A stretch of DNA of 64,000 nt from Streptomyces sp. NBC_01197 (lineage in GTDB: Bacteria > Actinomycetota > Actinomycetes > Streptomycetales > Streptomycetaceae): assembly GCF_036010505.1 (NCBI RefSeq), contig NZ_CP108569.1, positions 1,178,001 to 1,242,000 on the forward strand, in the 5' to 3' direction. Of the stretch, positions 14,802 to 20,830 are shown piece by piece. Every line of letters begins with the position of its first letter. The first letter of the stretch is position 1. The notes under the pieces are model-generated. The model saw only the letters and a program-made list of their open reading frames with translations. It made no database searches and had not been told where the DNA came from. The position numbers and the translations under genes are program-made.

Positions 14802-15014
14802 TCAGCCTGATACAGCAGTGATCTTTGCATGAAGGTCATACAGTGCCATGTCTGTGCCACTCATAGAGAGCTCAGCCTGTACCCTCCTACGCGCCGACAT
14901 CATCGCTACCTCTTCAGAGCTTGCCTTTGCCCCAACGGGCATGGATCGCGGTTCTGTAAGGTCATCGTTCATAAAGTAGGTTACTACGACACGGTAATTC
15001 CTGTAAGTCTTCAT
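14802..15014 (-). CDS. First gene of the main leftward block
   Basis: 70 residues from ATG 15014 (MKTYRNYRVVVTYFMNDDL). A longer frame to 15149 exists, but it would run through the tRNA-like fold at 15061-15104 and has no good ribosome site. The sequence is a beta strand, loop, then a helix (EEVAMMSARRRVQAEL). Located at the end of the long untranslated leader. Function unknown. Confidence 0.62.
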   Translation of the reverse strand: MKTYRNYRVVVTYFMNDDLTEPRSMPVGAKASSEEVAMMSARRRVQAELSMSGTDMALYDLHAKITAVSG

Positions 15015-15060
15015 TCCAGTAGACCCACTTCCATAGTTCTGTCTATGAGATTGTGCTGCG

Positions 15061-15104
15061 TAGCCAGGAGGGGACTCGCACCCCTCTAACTGCCTATCCT
15101 GGCC
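15061..15104 (-). ncRNA. tRNA-like mini-fold (acceptor plus T-arm only)
   Basis: On the leftward strand GGCCAGG pairs with CCTGGCT (one G-U) as a 7-bp acceptor stem, directly stacked on a 5-bp T-arm AGGGG / CCCCT. The loop TGCGAGT resembles the tRNA T-loop except for G at position 55. Only 12 bases, ATAGGCAGTTAG, replace the D and anticodon arms. It is therefore not a normal tRNA gene. It could be an RNase P substrate-like processing signal or a tRNA remnant. Confidence 0.45.
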
Positions 15105-15254
15105 CACCTTGCTTACTGCTGTGCTCCTTTGGTCAGTGCCGACACTCACCTAGATAGACAGGCTCTCAAGCGCTTAGAAGTCCGCCCATGCCCCAGTGAG
15201 TATCAGTCACCAGTGGCACCGCGCCTTGGCCCTGCTGTGTTGAGCCTGCCTATC

Positions 15255-15337
15255 GTGGTCAATCTCGGTACTAGACCACAGGAGAGAAACCTGACTGCTA
15301 TGTCAGGTACCGTTATCAGCTACCGGACTAGGTCCGG
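15255..15337. other. Row of three hairpins in the leader
   Basis: GTGGTC/GACCAC (15255-15279), CCTGAC/GTCAGG (15290-15307) and CCGGAC/GTCCGG with a 3-base loop (15323-15337) follow one another closely. None has a U tract. They look like leader RNA structure. Confidence 0.6.
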
Positions 15338-15704
15338 ATTCTTTCCCCCTCTACAAGGCCCGGGGATCTCGGGCAGGGTTCGCATTCCTTGGGCAACCCA
15401 TAGTTCCATGCCGCACAGCCATCCCGCTGCGGTTAGGTCTAGGTTCCCCTCCTGTGGCGTTCATGTGCCCTCTGCTCATCCTGTGAAGGGGAGTCAGTGA
15501 GAGCGTGCCCATGTGTCTGGCCCCATGGTGCCCATAGCCTTTACTGGCCTTAGCCGCTATGCGCTAGTGCTCAGATACTCACCTCTGGCTGGTGTTGGCT
15601 AAGTCCCTCACTGGCTCTCAGATGCTGTGTGGTTCGCGCTAGGTGGCTCAACACCTCATTGTGAGGGGGAGCGCTTCCTAGGCCACTAACAGCCCGCCTG
15701 TAAG

Positions 15705-15749
15705 TCTCGCCTTGATCTTTGGCGTCCACTATTGAGTTCTCAAGGAACA
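15705..15749 (-). promoter_or_regulatory. rRNA-leader-like antitermination element
   Basis: Leftward strand reads TGTTCCTTGAGAACTCAATA, then GTGGACGCCAAAGATCAAGG and CGAGA. As I remember it, the leader in front of actinobacterial 16S genes has TGTTCCTTGAGAACTCAACA, then GCGTGCCAAAAATCAACGCC and AGA in Streptomyces, and GAGAACTCAATAGTG in mycobacteria; that leader recruits Nus factors for antitermination. The match runs over about 40 bases. Position about 700 bases upstream of the first leftward gene fits a nut-like site for the long operon. Confidence 0.65.
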
Positions 15750-15886
15750 AAGGCTTCCTTGGCTTCCCCACTTCCCTAAGACTCTAGGTTGGTGGTTCCG
15801 TCTTCCGGGCCCTTGTCGGTGTTGCTTGTTCCGACATGGAGAACACTACTCGGTTCTGGCCTCTTCGCAACCCCAGTCCGCAGAGA

Positions 15887-15928
15887 TCTTTCATTGATTC
15901 ATTCATGCGGCGCCCCCACAGGGGCGCC
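15887..15928. repeat. GAATGAAT repeat (reverse) and GC hairpin
   Basis: TCATTGATTCATTCATG (15891-15907) is the reverse of the GAATGAATGA unit. Directly beside it GGCGCCCC / GGGGCGCC forms an 8-bp hairpin with a CACA loop (15909-15928). Confidence 0.6.
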
Positions 15929-16367
15929 CATAGGGCCCTAGAAGTCTATAGGAGCACGCGAGTACCACATAGCCCCTCTGTGTCAATATCCCAAACTAGG
16001 ACACTTCTATAGCAGTGGGCATGGTATTGATCCACATAGCTTTACCTATGCATTACTAGTGCTTGCCCTATGCCATGCATGGCTGTGACTGTGCTGCACC
16101 CCTAGCTGTGACATGCCTGTTATCTGAGTGCATGCCAGCATGCAGCGCTAGGCGCCCACAGGCGCTCTCGCGGACCACCATGTGTGGTCTAGCTCACACC
16201 TACTCATAGGCTGGGCAGGCTTATAGCACGTGCATCCCTATGGTGTCCATAGCCATATAGAGCCCTATAGCTATGCACCTGAATATCCATATGAGTGTCT
16301 ATCCCTATTCCCATTGGCATTCTCATGGCCTCTCGATAAGGCTCCCTGCCCTCCCCTAGGGCAATGC

Positions 16368-16427
16368 ATGAATGAATGCATGGGCAATAGCAGGCAGGCG
16401 CGTATAGGTGTGTTCATTCATTCTTTC
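16368..16427. repeat. Facing pair of GAATGAATGA repeats
   Basis: ATGAATGAATGCA (16368-16380) and, in reverse, TTCATTCATTCTTTC (16413-16427). Together they form a loose inverted repeat. Confidence 0.65.
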
Positions 16428-16656
16428 ACGCATGTGTGTGCGCGTGCACGGGGGTAATGCCTTAGATATGTGTGTAAGGACCCACCGGGGGTGCCTTCCT
16501 TTAATCGTGTACGAGTTAATGAACTCTGTGTGCCTCTCTAACGCCCTGAGAGCCCTATGGACGCCCAGGAGGGCCAATAGGCTCTGAAAGTGCCTTAGAA
16601 GCCCGTACAGAGCCCTTCTAGCCACCAGGAGTCAGATCCGGCACCCTCCAGGCTCG

Positions 16657-16732
16657 GAAAGAATGAACTAATGAACCTGCACTGTGTGAGCTGAGCCACA
16701 ATTTCTGTGGTTCCTGTCAAGAAAGAATGAAT
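16657..16732 (+). repeat. Two GAAAGAATGA repeats
   Basis: GAAAGAATGAACTAATGAAC (16657-16676) and GAAAGAATGAAT (16721-16732), the same units as upstream of the holin. A further GAATGAATGAATT lies at 16870-16882. Confidence 0.65.
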
Positions 16733-16905
16733 CTGACACCGACATCTATATTGTAGGCAGGGTTATATACCCTGCCACAGAGTGAGTGTTGCAGACCTAT
16801 AGTGCCGCACACCCAAGGTGCGGCCTCTGAGTGTCTAGCCGCAAAGTAGAGTCTCCCTAAGAGGCTCCTGAATGAATGAATTAACAGCGCCCAGGCATAT
16901 AAGAA

Positions 16906-16930
16906 GCCCCCTGCCATCAAGGCAGGGGGC
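16906..16930. terminator. Terminator downstream of the Lsr2-like gene
   Basis: Perfect 10-bp stem GCCCCCTGCC / GGCAGGGGGC with loop ATCAA. TTCTTATAT follows on the leftward strand and GTTTCTTT on the other, so it can act both ways. The stem is the same as at 5897 and 20210. Confidence 0.85.
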
Positions 16931-16957
16931 GTTTCTTTGATTTCCAGCTAATGATTA

Positions 16958-17305
16958 TTAAGCGTTAGCCTTTTCGTAGGCTTCCTTCAGCTCTGCTGCA
17001 ACCCTGCCTCGCTCATTTACAGAATAGCCATTAGCTTTAGCCCAGGCTCGGACCTTTCCTGAGTATTCCCTGTCAGAGACAGCCTTCCTGGCCCTAGAAG
17101 GGCTACTGGGGGAAGCTCCCCGGGCCCTTCGTGCCCCCTTGGCCCCGAAGAACGGGGCCAATGCCTCCAAGAGCTTGTCATGGGAGTCAGGAGTGAGGTC
17201 AATCTCCACCCCGGCGCCATTGACCAGGACTGTGTACGTGTCGATCTCCTCAGACTCTTCGCCTGTGAGGTCATCAGTGAATGTGGTGACTACCTTCTGT
17301 GCCAT
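16958..17305 (-). CDS. Phage-encoded Lsr2 nucleoid protein
   Basis: 115 residues, the length of host Lsr2. N-terminal half MAQKVVTTFTDDLTGEE...IDTYTVLVNG...EIDLTPDSHDKL is the Lsr2 dimerisation domain. A basic Ser/Arg linker leads to the DNA-binding domain (VRAWAKANGYSVNERGRVAAELKEAY) with the RGR motif that enters the minor groove of AT-rich DNA. Lsr2 is the actinobacterial H-NS counterpart and silences foreign DNA. A phage copy may modulate or mimic host silencing. No ribosome site is obvious before its ATG. Confidence 0.88.
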   Translation of the reverse strand: MAQKVVTTFTDDLTGEESEEIDTYTVLVNGAGVEIDLTPDSHDKLLEALAPFFGAKGARRARGASPSSPSRARKAVSDREYSGKVRAWAKANGYSVNERGRVAAELKEAYEKANA

Positions 17306-17364
17306 GAGGTGGAGGATAGAGCATCACTAAGGCTTCTCGCGACACAGATCCGCAAAAAGCCCTG

Positions 17365-17751
17365 TCAATGACCGTAGGGGCAAGGCTTTCCTTCACGCGG
17401 GCAGGCCACCAAGGCTCTGGAAACGTAGCGGAGCTTCTTGGAGTAGTAGCCCCAGACCACGTCAGCACCTCGGCTGAGAGAGTCATCCACGTAGACCATG
17501 CGGGCATCGAGAGGAAACGACTCCTCGGAGGCGTATTGCTGCTCCTCGCCCCCTGTTCTCATCCACTGAGATGCTGCGGCTACTCCGGAGCTGGAGTTCT
17601 TGAAGGTCTTGGCTACATGCTGCTTCGGCTTCTTGAGCCAGTGGGACACCTCCAGGGGCGGTGTCGGCTGGCTTGGCTGGACTCTGATGTCATCAGCTGG
17701 TCGTTCGTGCCCTACCCAGGCGAACGCGTGCCAGTGCTCTGCAACATCCAT
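17365..17751 (-). CDS. 128-residue phage protein
   Basis: Starts at ATG 17751 (MDVAEHWHAFAWVGHERP), with GGGAGG 6 bases upstream. The middle is basic and polar; the C-terminal third (GYYSKKLRYVSRALVACPREGKPCPYGH) has two Cys and a basic aromatic stretch. Position between two terminators makes it a single-gene unit. No family recognised. Confidence 0.68.
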   Translation of the reverse strand: MDVAEHWHAFAWVGHERPADDIRVQPSQPTPPLEVSHWLKKPKQHVAKTFKNSSSGVAAASQWMRTGGEEQQYASEESFPLDARMVYVDDSLSRGADVVWGYYSKKLRYVSRALVACPREGKPCPYGH

Positions 17752-17772
17752 CGGTGACCTCCCACATGAAAA

Positions 17773-17801
17773 AGCTGACCCCCAACGTACAGGGGTCAGC
17801 T
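17773..17801 (-). terminator. Leftward terminator
   Basis: Stem AGCTGACCCC / GGGGTCAGCT with a 9-base loop, followed on the leftward strand by TTTTTC. It ends the transcript of the small genes to the right. Confidence 0.85.
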
Positions 17802-17830
17802 CTACTTCACGGAACCTTCAGGGCACTTGA

Positions 17831-17947
17831 TTAGTACGGGCGCCCGTCGTCGCCATCACCCGTGGGAGGGTTCGGCTTGCCACCATCGTCGTCGTCACCA
17901 GGGCCCATTGACAGGGCCTCCATCTGAAGTGCTTCCTTGAGCGTCAA
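17831..17947 (-). CDS. 38-residue acidic peptide
   Basis: TTG start at 17947 with GGGAGGAAA upstream. Sequence MTLKEALQMEALSMGPGDDD then a Gly/Asp/Pro-rich tail ending GRPY. It is very acidic and likely unstructured. The good ribosome site and the terminator right after it support a real gene. Function unknown. Confidence 0.55.
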   Translation of the reverse strand: MTLKEALQMEALSMGPGDDDDGGKPNPPTGDGDDGRPY

Positions 17948-17999
17948 GGCGTTTCCTCCCTAACTCTAAGCCAAGGACGATCCTTGGCCTGCCTTACAA

Positions 18000-18040
18000 C
18001 CCGCCCCACTGCCATTGACACGGGGGAACAGTGGGGCGGG
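18000..18040 (-). terminator. GC hairpin after the 18044 gene
   Basis: Stem CCCGCCCCACTG / CAGTGGGGCGGG, 12 bp, with a 17-base loop, directly after the stop of the gene at 18044. A second hairpin, CCAAGGA/TCCTTGG, follows at 17971-17987. Confidence 0.6.
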
Positions 18041-18043
18041 AGC

Positions 18044-18310
18044 CTATGAGAGGGGGCAGTTTTCACCCTCAAGTCCATCAAGAGTGGCGTTCACAGCGGC
18101 GGCGATTTCAAGTGCCTCTTCAGGCGTAACTCCGCCAATGGAGATCAGATAGCCCTTGCGCTTACAGCATTCACAGGGCCCTTTGAGGCTGGTGTCTGCG
18201 AAGTCAACCCCGGCCCTGCGGAATGCATTGACGAGTTCTGTGCCAGCATCCCTTGCCTCTTTCAGGCCCCCTACATCCCAGTAGTCAGACTGAATCTCAG
18301 GAAGTCTCAC
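18044..18310 (-). CDS. 88-residue Cys-motif protein
   Basis: From GTG 18310, overlapping the stop of the upstream gene (GTGA). Helical first half (KEARDAGTELVNAFRRAG), then PCECCKRKGYL, a CxCC cluster in a turn, followed by a helix (EEALEIAAAVNATLDG) and a final Cys. Likely metal-binding. Function unknown. Confidence 0.68.
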   Translation of the reverse strand: MRLPEIQSDYWDVGGLKEARDAGTELVNAFRRAGVDFADTSLKGPCECCKRKGYLISIGGVTPEEALEIAAAVNATLDGLEGENCPLS

Positions 18311-18441
18311 TGCCTACCCCACTTCGTTGGGGGCTTAGACCTGTGTCGAATAGGTCTATCTTCAGGGGTTTTGGACTTGGGCTGGGGAATGAACAGAACC
18401 CCAGACTTTTCGTCTCTAACAGCATCTGGTGGGATTACCAC
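18307..18441 (-). CDS. 44-residue phage peptide
   Basis: GTG 18441 with GAGAGGAAGA 7 bases upstream, itself inside the end of the upstream gene. Sequence MVIPPDAVRDEKSGVLFIPQ then a basic Pro-rich tail ending KWGRQ. Both ends overlap neighbours, as usual in this operon. Function unknown. Confidence 0.62.
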   Translation of the reverse strand: MVIPPDAVRDEKSGVLFIPQPKSKTPEDRPIRHRSKPPTKWGRQ

Positions 18442-18620
18442 GGATGTCTTCCTCTCTTGTTTAGCTCCTGTACCAGGGGCCTCAGCCGCTCCATAGTCGG
18501 CGTGTGGGAGCGGTCGTCCTCTACTGGTGCTTTCTCGGTCTCGTCCGGCTCTTCAGGAATGTCTTCTCCCTGAAGGTCAGCAAGCAGGGCCCTCAACCTC
18601 AGCCTCATTTGGCTATCCAT
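18435..18620 (-). CDS. 61-residue helical protein
   Basis: ATG 18620 (MDSQMRLRLRALLADLQGED) overlaps the stop of the gene upstream; a longer frame to 18707 would double-code. Acidic centre (EEPDETEKAPVEDDR), helical C-terminus ending in KRGRHPW. Function unknown. Confidence 0.6.
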   Translation of the reverse strand: MDSQMRLRLRALLADLQGEDIPEEPDETEKAPVEDDRSHTPTMERLRPLVQELNKRGRHPW

Positions 18621-18801
18621 CACCACACCGCCTGTGAGGGTGCTGACCGATGATCCGGTTGTAGGCGTGGACCCCTTGGATACTGCCTCTGTCTCGTGCT
18701 GCCTCACGGCCCCTGGACGCTGCTACACAGACACGACAGCCTTCCATCGGAACAGGCTCCAGGGCAGGGTCACTGATGGTCAGATCTGTGGTCTCACTCA
18801 T
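18613..18801 (-). CDS. 62-residue Cys/His protein
   Basis: MSETTDLTISDPALEPVPME followed by CRVCVAASRGREAARDRG and a block ending HPHRRC. Cys and His residues are spaced like a small metal-binding domain. ATG overlaps the stop of the gene upstream. Function unknown. Confidence 0.63.
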   Translation of the reverse strand: MSETTDLTISDPALEPVPMEGCRVCVAASRGREAARDRGSIQGVHAYNRIIGQHPHRRCGDG

Positions 18802-18973
18802 CTGGGACCAGTCTCCTCAGTCCCGCCTCAACTCTGCTCATTACAGGCCGAGTTGGTTCCGCGTACCCGTCACGGGGGAGCCAGTCAGGCGCCAACCTCC
18901 AGAGGCCACCAGCTTCTATTAGGGACTCCAACTGCTCTGCATCAGAGAGCTGGGTGGGGGGAGTGCTGGCCAT
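18794..18973 (-). CDS. 59-residue phage protein, first gene of right leftward operon
   Basis: ATG 18973 with AGAGAGGGAAG upstream: MASTPPTQLSDAEQLESLIE to a stop at 18794. It begins directly at the divergent regulatory region opposite the XRE regulator, so it is the first gene of the leftward unit that the regulator may control. It has the pattern of a small helical protein; function unknown. Confidence 0.65.
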   Translation of the reverse strand: MASTPPTQLSDAEQLESLIEAGGLWRLAPDWLPRDGYAEPTRPVMSRVEAGLRRLVPDE

Positions 18974-19159
18974 CCGGCTTCCCTCTCTTGGGTGCGAACT
19001 CCGTTGTTGCGCTTACAGAGTTGCCCAAGTCCGGCTACCGTGGAAGGGATTCAGGGACCTACCTGGGGGTTGGTCGGCTAGGCATATGCAGAAGCCTCTG
19101 ACCAGCACACTTAGCAAGGTCCAAAGTCGTGACCACACGACCGGTCAGGGGGAAATGGG
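18974..19159. promoter_or_regulatory. Divergent control region of the prophage switch candidate
   Basis: 186 bases between the leftward gene at 18973 and the rightward XRE regulator. GTCGTG/CACGAC (19126-19141, ACCA spacer) is a perfect inverted repeat just before the regulator's ribosome site. A weaker pair, CTTGGGTGCGAACTC / GAGTTGCCCAAG, lies near 18992-19029. Either could be an operator; promoters could not be assigned safely. Confidence 0.45.
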
Positions 19160-19984
19160 ATGTCGGAGCATGTCTCGGGTGACGCCGACCCCCGTAAGGC
19201 GTTCGCTGAGGAACTGAAGTCCGCGAGGGAGCTGTACCCTTCTGGCTCACTAACGCAGGAAGCGTTAGCGAGGCTGGTGAAGACCAGCAAGAGCACCATC
19301 AGCAGACTTGAATCAGGCAAGGGGCATATTCCCCCTGCGGTTGTGCCCTGGTTGGATCAAGTCTTCAGCACTGATGGGCTGTTCAAGAGATTGTACGAAC
19401 AGTGCGTTGCTGCTGACTTCCCAGAGCTGTACCGCCGCAGGATGGAGCTAGAACGTGGTGCCGTACAGATTTGGGAATGGGCTCCCGCCATCATCCCCGG
19501 ACTGCTTCAGACAGAGGAGTACGCCCGTGCGTTACTCCGTGCTGGACCATTCCGGGCAACAGAACAGGAGGTGTCATCTTCCGTTGCCAAACGACTAGCT
19601 AGGCAACAAATTTTCGCTGAAGCTAACCCGCCAGACGTACGGGTGGTGATGTGTGAATCCGTACTTGCCCGACGAGTACTACCCCGTGAGGCAATGCTGG
19701 AGCAGCTAGCGGCGCTTCTAACCTTCGGTGAGCAGCCAACTACCCGTATCCAGATCCTTCCGCTTGATGCAGAGGCACACCCCCTGATCGACAGTCCAGC
19801 ATCAGTGCTCACGTCGCCAAGTCTGGTGAGCACGGTCTATGTTGAGACCTACCGTATGACTGGGATCATTGAGGACCCCGTGTACGTCAGGCCCGCGCAG
19901 CGGGCCTTTGAGAGCCTTCTGAGCGAGGCTCATCCGGCCCGTAAGAGCGCGGACCTAATCAGAGAGACTATGGAGAAGCTATGA
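19160..19984 (+). CDS. XRE regulator with DUF5753 domain
   Basis: 274 residues from ATG 19160, with GGGGGAA upstream. Residues 12-65 form an XRE helix-turn-helix (FAEELKSARELYPSG...EALARLVKTSKSTISRLESG). Residues 90-270 are DUF5753 (Scr1 family), with the typical QIWEWAPAIIPGLLQTEEYARALL and DRIxxLPxxAEAHPL-like blocks. The pair HTH-DUF5753 plus DUF397 is abundant in Streptomyces and has been discussed both as developmental regulation (WhiJ-type) and as toxin-antitoxin-like. In this prophage it is the only regulator seen and stands where an immunity repressor is expected. Confidence 0.9.
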   Translation: MSEHVSGDADPRKAFAEELKSARELYPSGSLTQEALARLVKTSKSTISRLESGKGHIPPAVVPWLDQVFSTDGLFKRLYEQCVAADFPELYRRRMELERGAVQIWEWAPAIIPGLLQTEEYARALLRAGPFRATEQEVSSSVAKRLARQQIFAEANPPDVRVVMCESVLARRVLPREAMLEQLAALLTFGEQPTTRIQILPLDAEAHPLIDSPASVLTSPSLVSTVYVETYRMTGIIEDPVYVRPAQRAFESLLSEAHPARKSADLIRETMEKL

Positions 19985-20193
19985 CCCTCTTGACGAACCA
20001 GGCCCCTTACCAGTGGGTCAAGTCCAGTTACAGCAACACCGATGGCGGCAACTGCCTGGAGTGGGCGCCTTCTGCGGCTGATGGCGGGCGCGTTCCTGTC
20101 CGTGACAGCAAGGTCCCTGCCGGACCTGTCCTGATGCTCCCTGACAGCGTCTGGGGGGTCTTCGTGGGCTTCGCCAAGGGCAGCCACATCTGA
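19981..20193 (+). CDS. DUF397 protein
   Basis: 70 residues with the DUF397 hallmarks: W-x-KSSYSNTDGGNCLEWAP, VPVRDSK and a final W-x-F-V strand. It overlaps the XRE gene by ATGA and so is co-translated with it. DUF397 proteins normally partner an adjacent XRE-DUF5753 protein; the mode of action is not settled. A terminator follows 17 bases later. Confidence 0.92.
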   Translation: MTLLTNQAPYQWVKSSYSNTDGGNCLEWAPSAADGGRVPVRDSKVPAGPVLMLPDSVWGVFVGFAKGSHI

Positions 20194-20209
20194 GCCTGAG
20201 AACGCACTG

Positions 20210-20235
20210 AACCCCCTGCCGAGAGGCAGGGGGTT
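20210..20235 (+). terminator. Terminator of the XRE-DUF397 operon
   Basis: Perfect 11-bp stem AACCCCCTGCC / GGCAGGGGGTT with loop GAGA, followed by CTCTGTCGTT. The stem core equals those at 5897 and 16906, marking this DNA as phage. Confidence 0.85.
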
Positions 20236-20243
20236 CTCTGTCG

Positions 20244-20438
20244 TTACGGAAGAGCCACCCTTCTAGTCCTACAAGGCCCCGCAGGAGGGCTGTCTTGCCT
20301 TGGGAGTACGACGGGTCGGGTGGGTCCGTCCAAGGCCCTCAGGTAGGCCATCAGAGACTCCCTGTCCACTGGGGAGAGGCTTCTCGTGGACTCCGCTAAC
20401 TCCCTGGCGGTTTCCGCAGGTGAGGGACCGCTCCTCAT
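20244..20438 (-). CDS. 64-residue protein at the prophage edge
   Basis: ATG 20438 overlaps the stop of the HTH regulator (ATGA). Sequence starts MRSGPSPAETARELAESTRS and is basic and Pro-rich at the end. Being coupled to a chromosomal gene yet lying in phage-like sequence, it may be a junction product or a phage gene read from the host operon. No family recognised. Confidence 0.45.
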   Translation of the reverse strand: MRSGPSPAETARELAESTRSLSPVDRESLMAYLRALDGPTRPVVLPRQDSPPAGPCRTRRVALP

Positions 20439-20485
20439 GGTCGGCCACGCTGCTCAGCAGCTCGCTTCTCGTCTTGGGAGTTGAT
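20430..20485. other. Probable attR of the prophage
   Basis: Reading the HTH gene leftward, chromosomal codon style and family-like sequence (SRFTVYNYIN) continue to about 20,475. They then change to a lower-G+C, non-conserved tail (SQDEKRAAEQRGRP) that ends at 20435. The crossover core is therefore likely within about 20,440-20,490. Without the left end it cannot be fixed. Confidence 0.5.
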
Positions 20486-20830
20486 GTAGTTGTAGACGGT
20501 GAAGCGGCTGACCCCGAGGGCACCCGCCACCGTCTCCACGCCATGGCGTACGGAGAAGGCGCCGCGCGCCTCCAGTATCCGTACCACTGCCTGTTTCGTC
20601 TTGCGGTCCAGTTCCGAGAGCGGCACCCCGTGCCGGCGCTCCAGCGCCGCCAGGATGTGGTCGAGGGAGTCCGAGAGCTGCGGCAGCCGCACGGCCAGGA
20701 CGTCCACCCCCTCCCAGGCGAGCACGACGTCGTCCTCCCGCGCCTGGTCCGGTACGAGGATCTCGGCCCCCATGGCGTCGGCCAGCGGCTTCACCGCCGC
20801 GACGAGTGGGTGGTCTCCCGGCTCGGTCAC
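20435..20830 (-). CDS. Fis-type HTH protein of the glyoxylate locus
   Basis: 131 residues. The N-terminal 90 residues are alpha/beta without a known motif. Residues 92-118 (GVETVAGALGVSRFTVYNYIN) form a Fis/HTH_8-like helix-turn-helix. It overlaps the gene upstream by ATGA and is divergent from hyi. The last 14 residues are probably supplied by the inserted prophage, so the chromosomal C-terminus has been replaced. It may regulate the neighbouring glyoxylate genes, but this is inference from position. Confidence 0.75.
   Translation of the reverse strand: MTEPGDHPLVAAVKPLADAMGAEILVPDQAREDDVVLAWEGVDVLAVRLPQLSDSLDHILAALERRHGVPLSELDRKTKQAVVRILEARGAFSVRHGVETVAGALGVSRFTVYNYINSQDEKRAAEQRGRP

Larger units (their letters stand above)
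15105..16957. other. 1.85-kb gene-poor, highly structured region
   Basis: No credible protein gene on either strand. It contains the rRNA-leader-like element (15705-15749), hairpins at 15255-15279, 15290-15307, 15323-15337 and 15909-15928, palindromes such as GCCATGCATGGC (near 16072) and TGCATGCCAGCATGCA (near 16131), and GAATGAATGA repeats. On the left it reads as the leader of the leftward operon; the right half could hold promoters or the phage origin. I could not assign a convincing -35/-10 pair. Confidence 0.6.
1..20450. mobile_element. Right part of a temperate siphophage prophage
   Basis: Tail, endolysin and holin genes, a replication ATPase, an Lsr2-like protein and dozens of tiny ATGA-overlapping genes sit in DNA of visibly lower G+C than the Streptomyces chromosome that follows. 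Three terminators sharing the same CCCCCTGCC/GGCAGGGGG stem (5897, 16906, 20210) tie the whole stretch together and place the right boundary beyond 20,235. Head genes and integrase are not in the window. The exact right end is inferred from the change in codon style near 20,440-20,480 and has not been compared with an empty site. Confidence 0.85.

Noticed and set aside
15061..15104. Normal tRNA gene in the phage
   Set aside because: No anticodon or D arm and G at the invariant T55 position; only acceptor/T-arm-like parts are present.
15945..16011. Leftward promoter from TTGACA at 15981 or TATAGA at 15945/16006
   Set aside because: No -10 at 16-19 bases from TTGACA, and no acceptable -35 for the TATAGA boxes.
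16356..16625. Reverse frame of 89 codons in the gene-poor region
   Set aside because: Low-complexity, crosses repeats and palindromes, no ribosome site and no overlap with neighbours.
20244..20438. C-terminal end of a serine integrase at the prophage edge
   Set aside because: No recombinase motif in the 64 residues; the integrase must lie at the left end outside the window.
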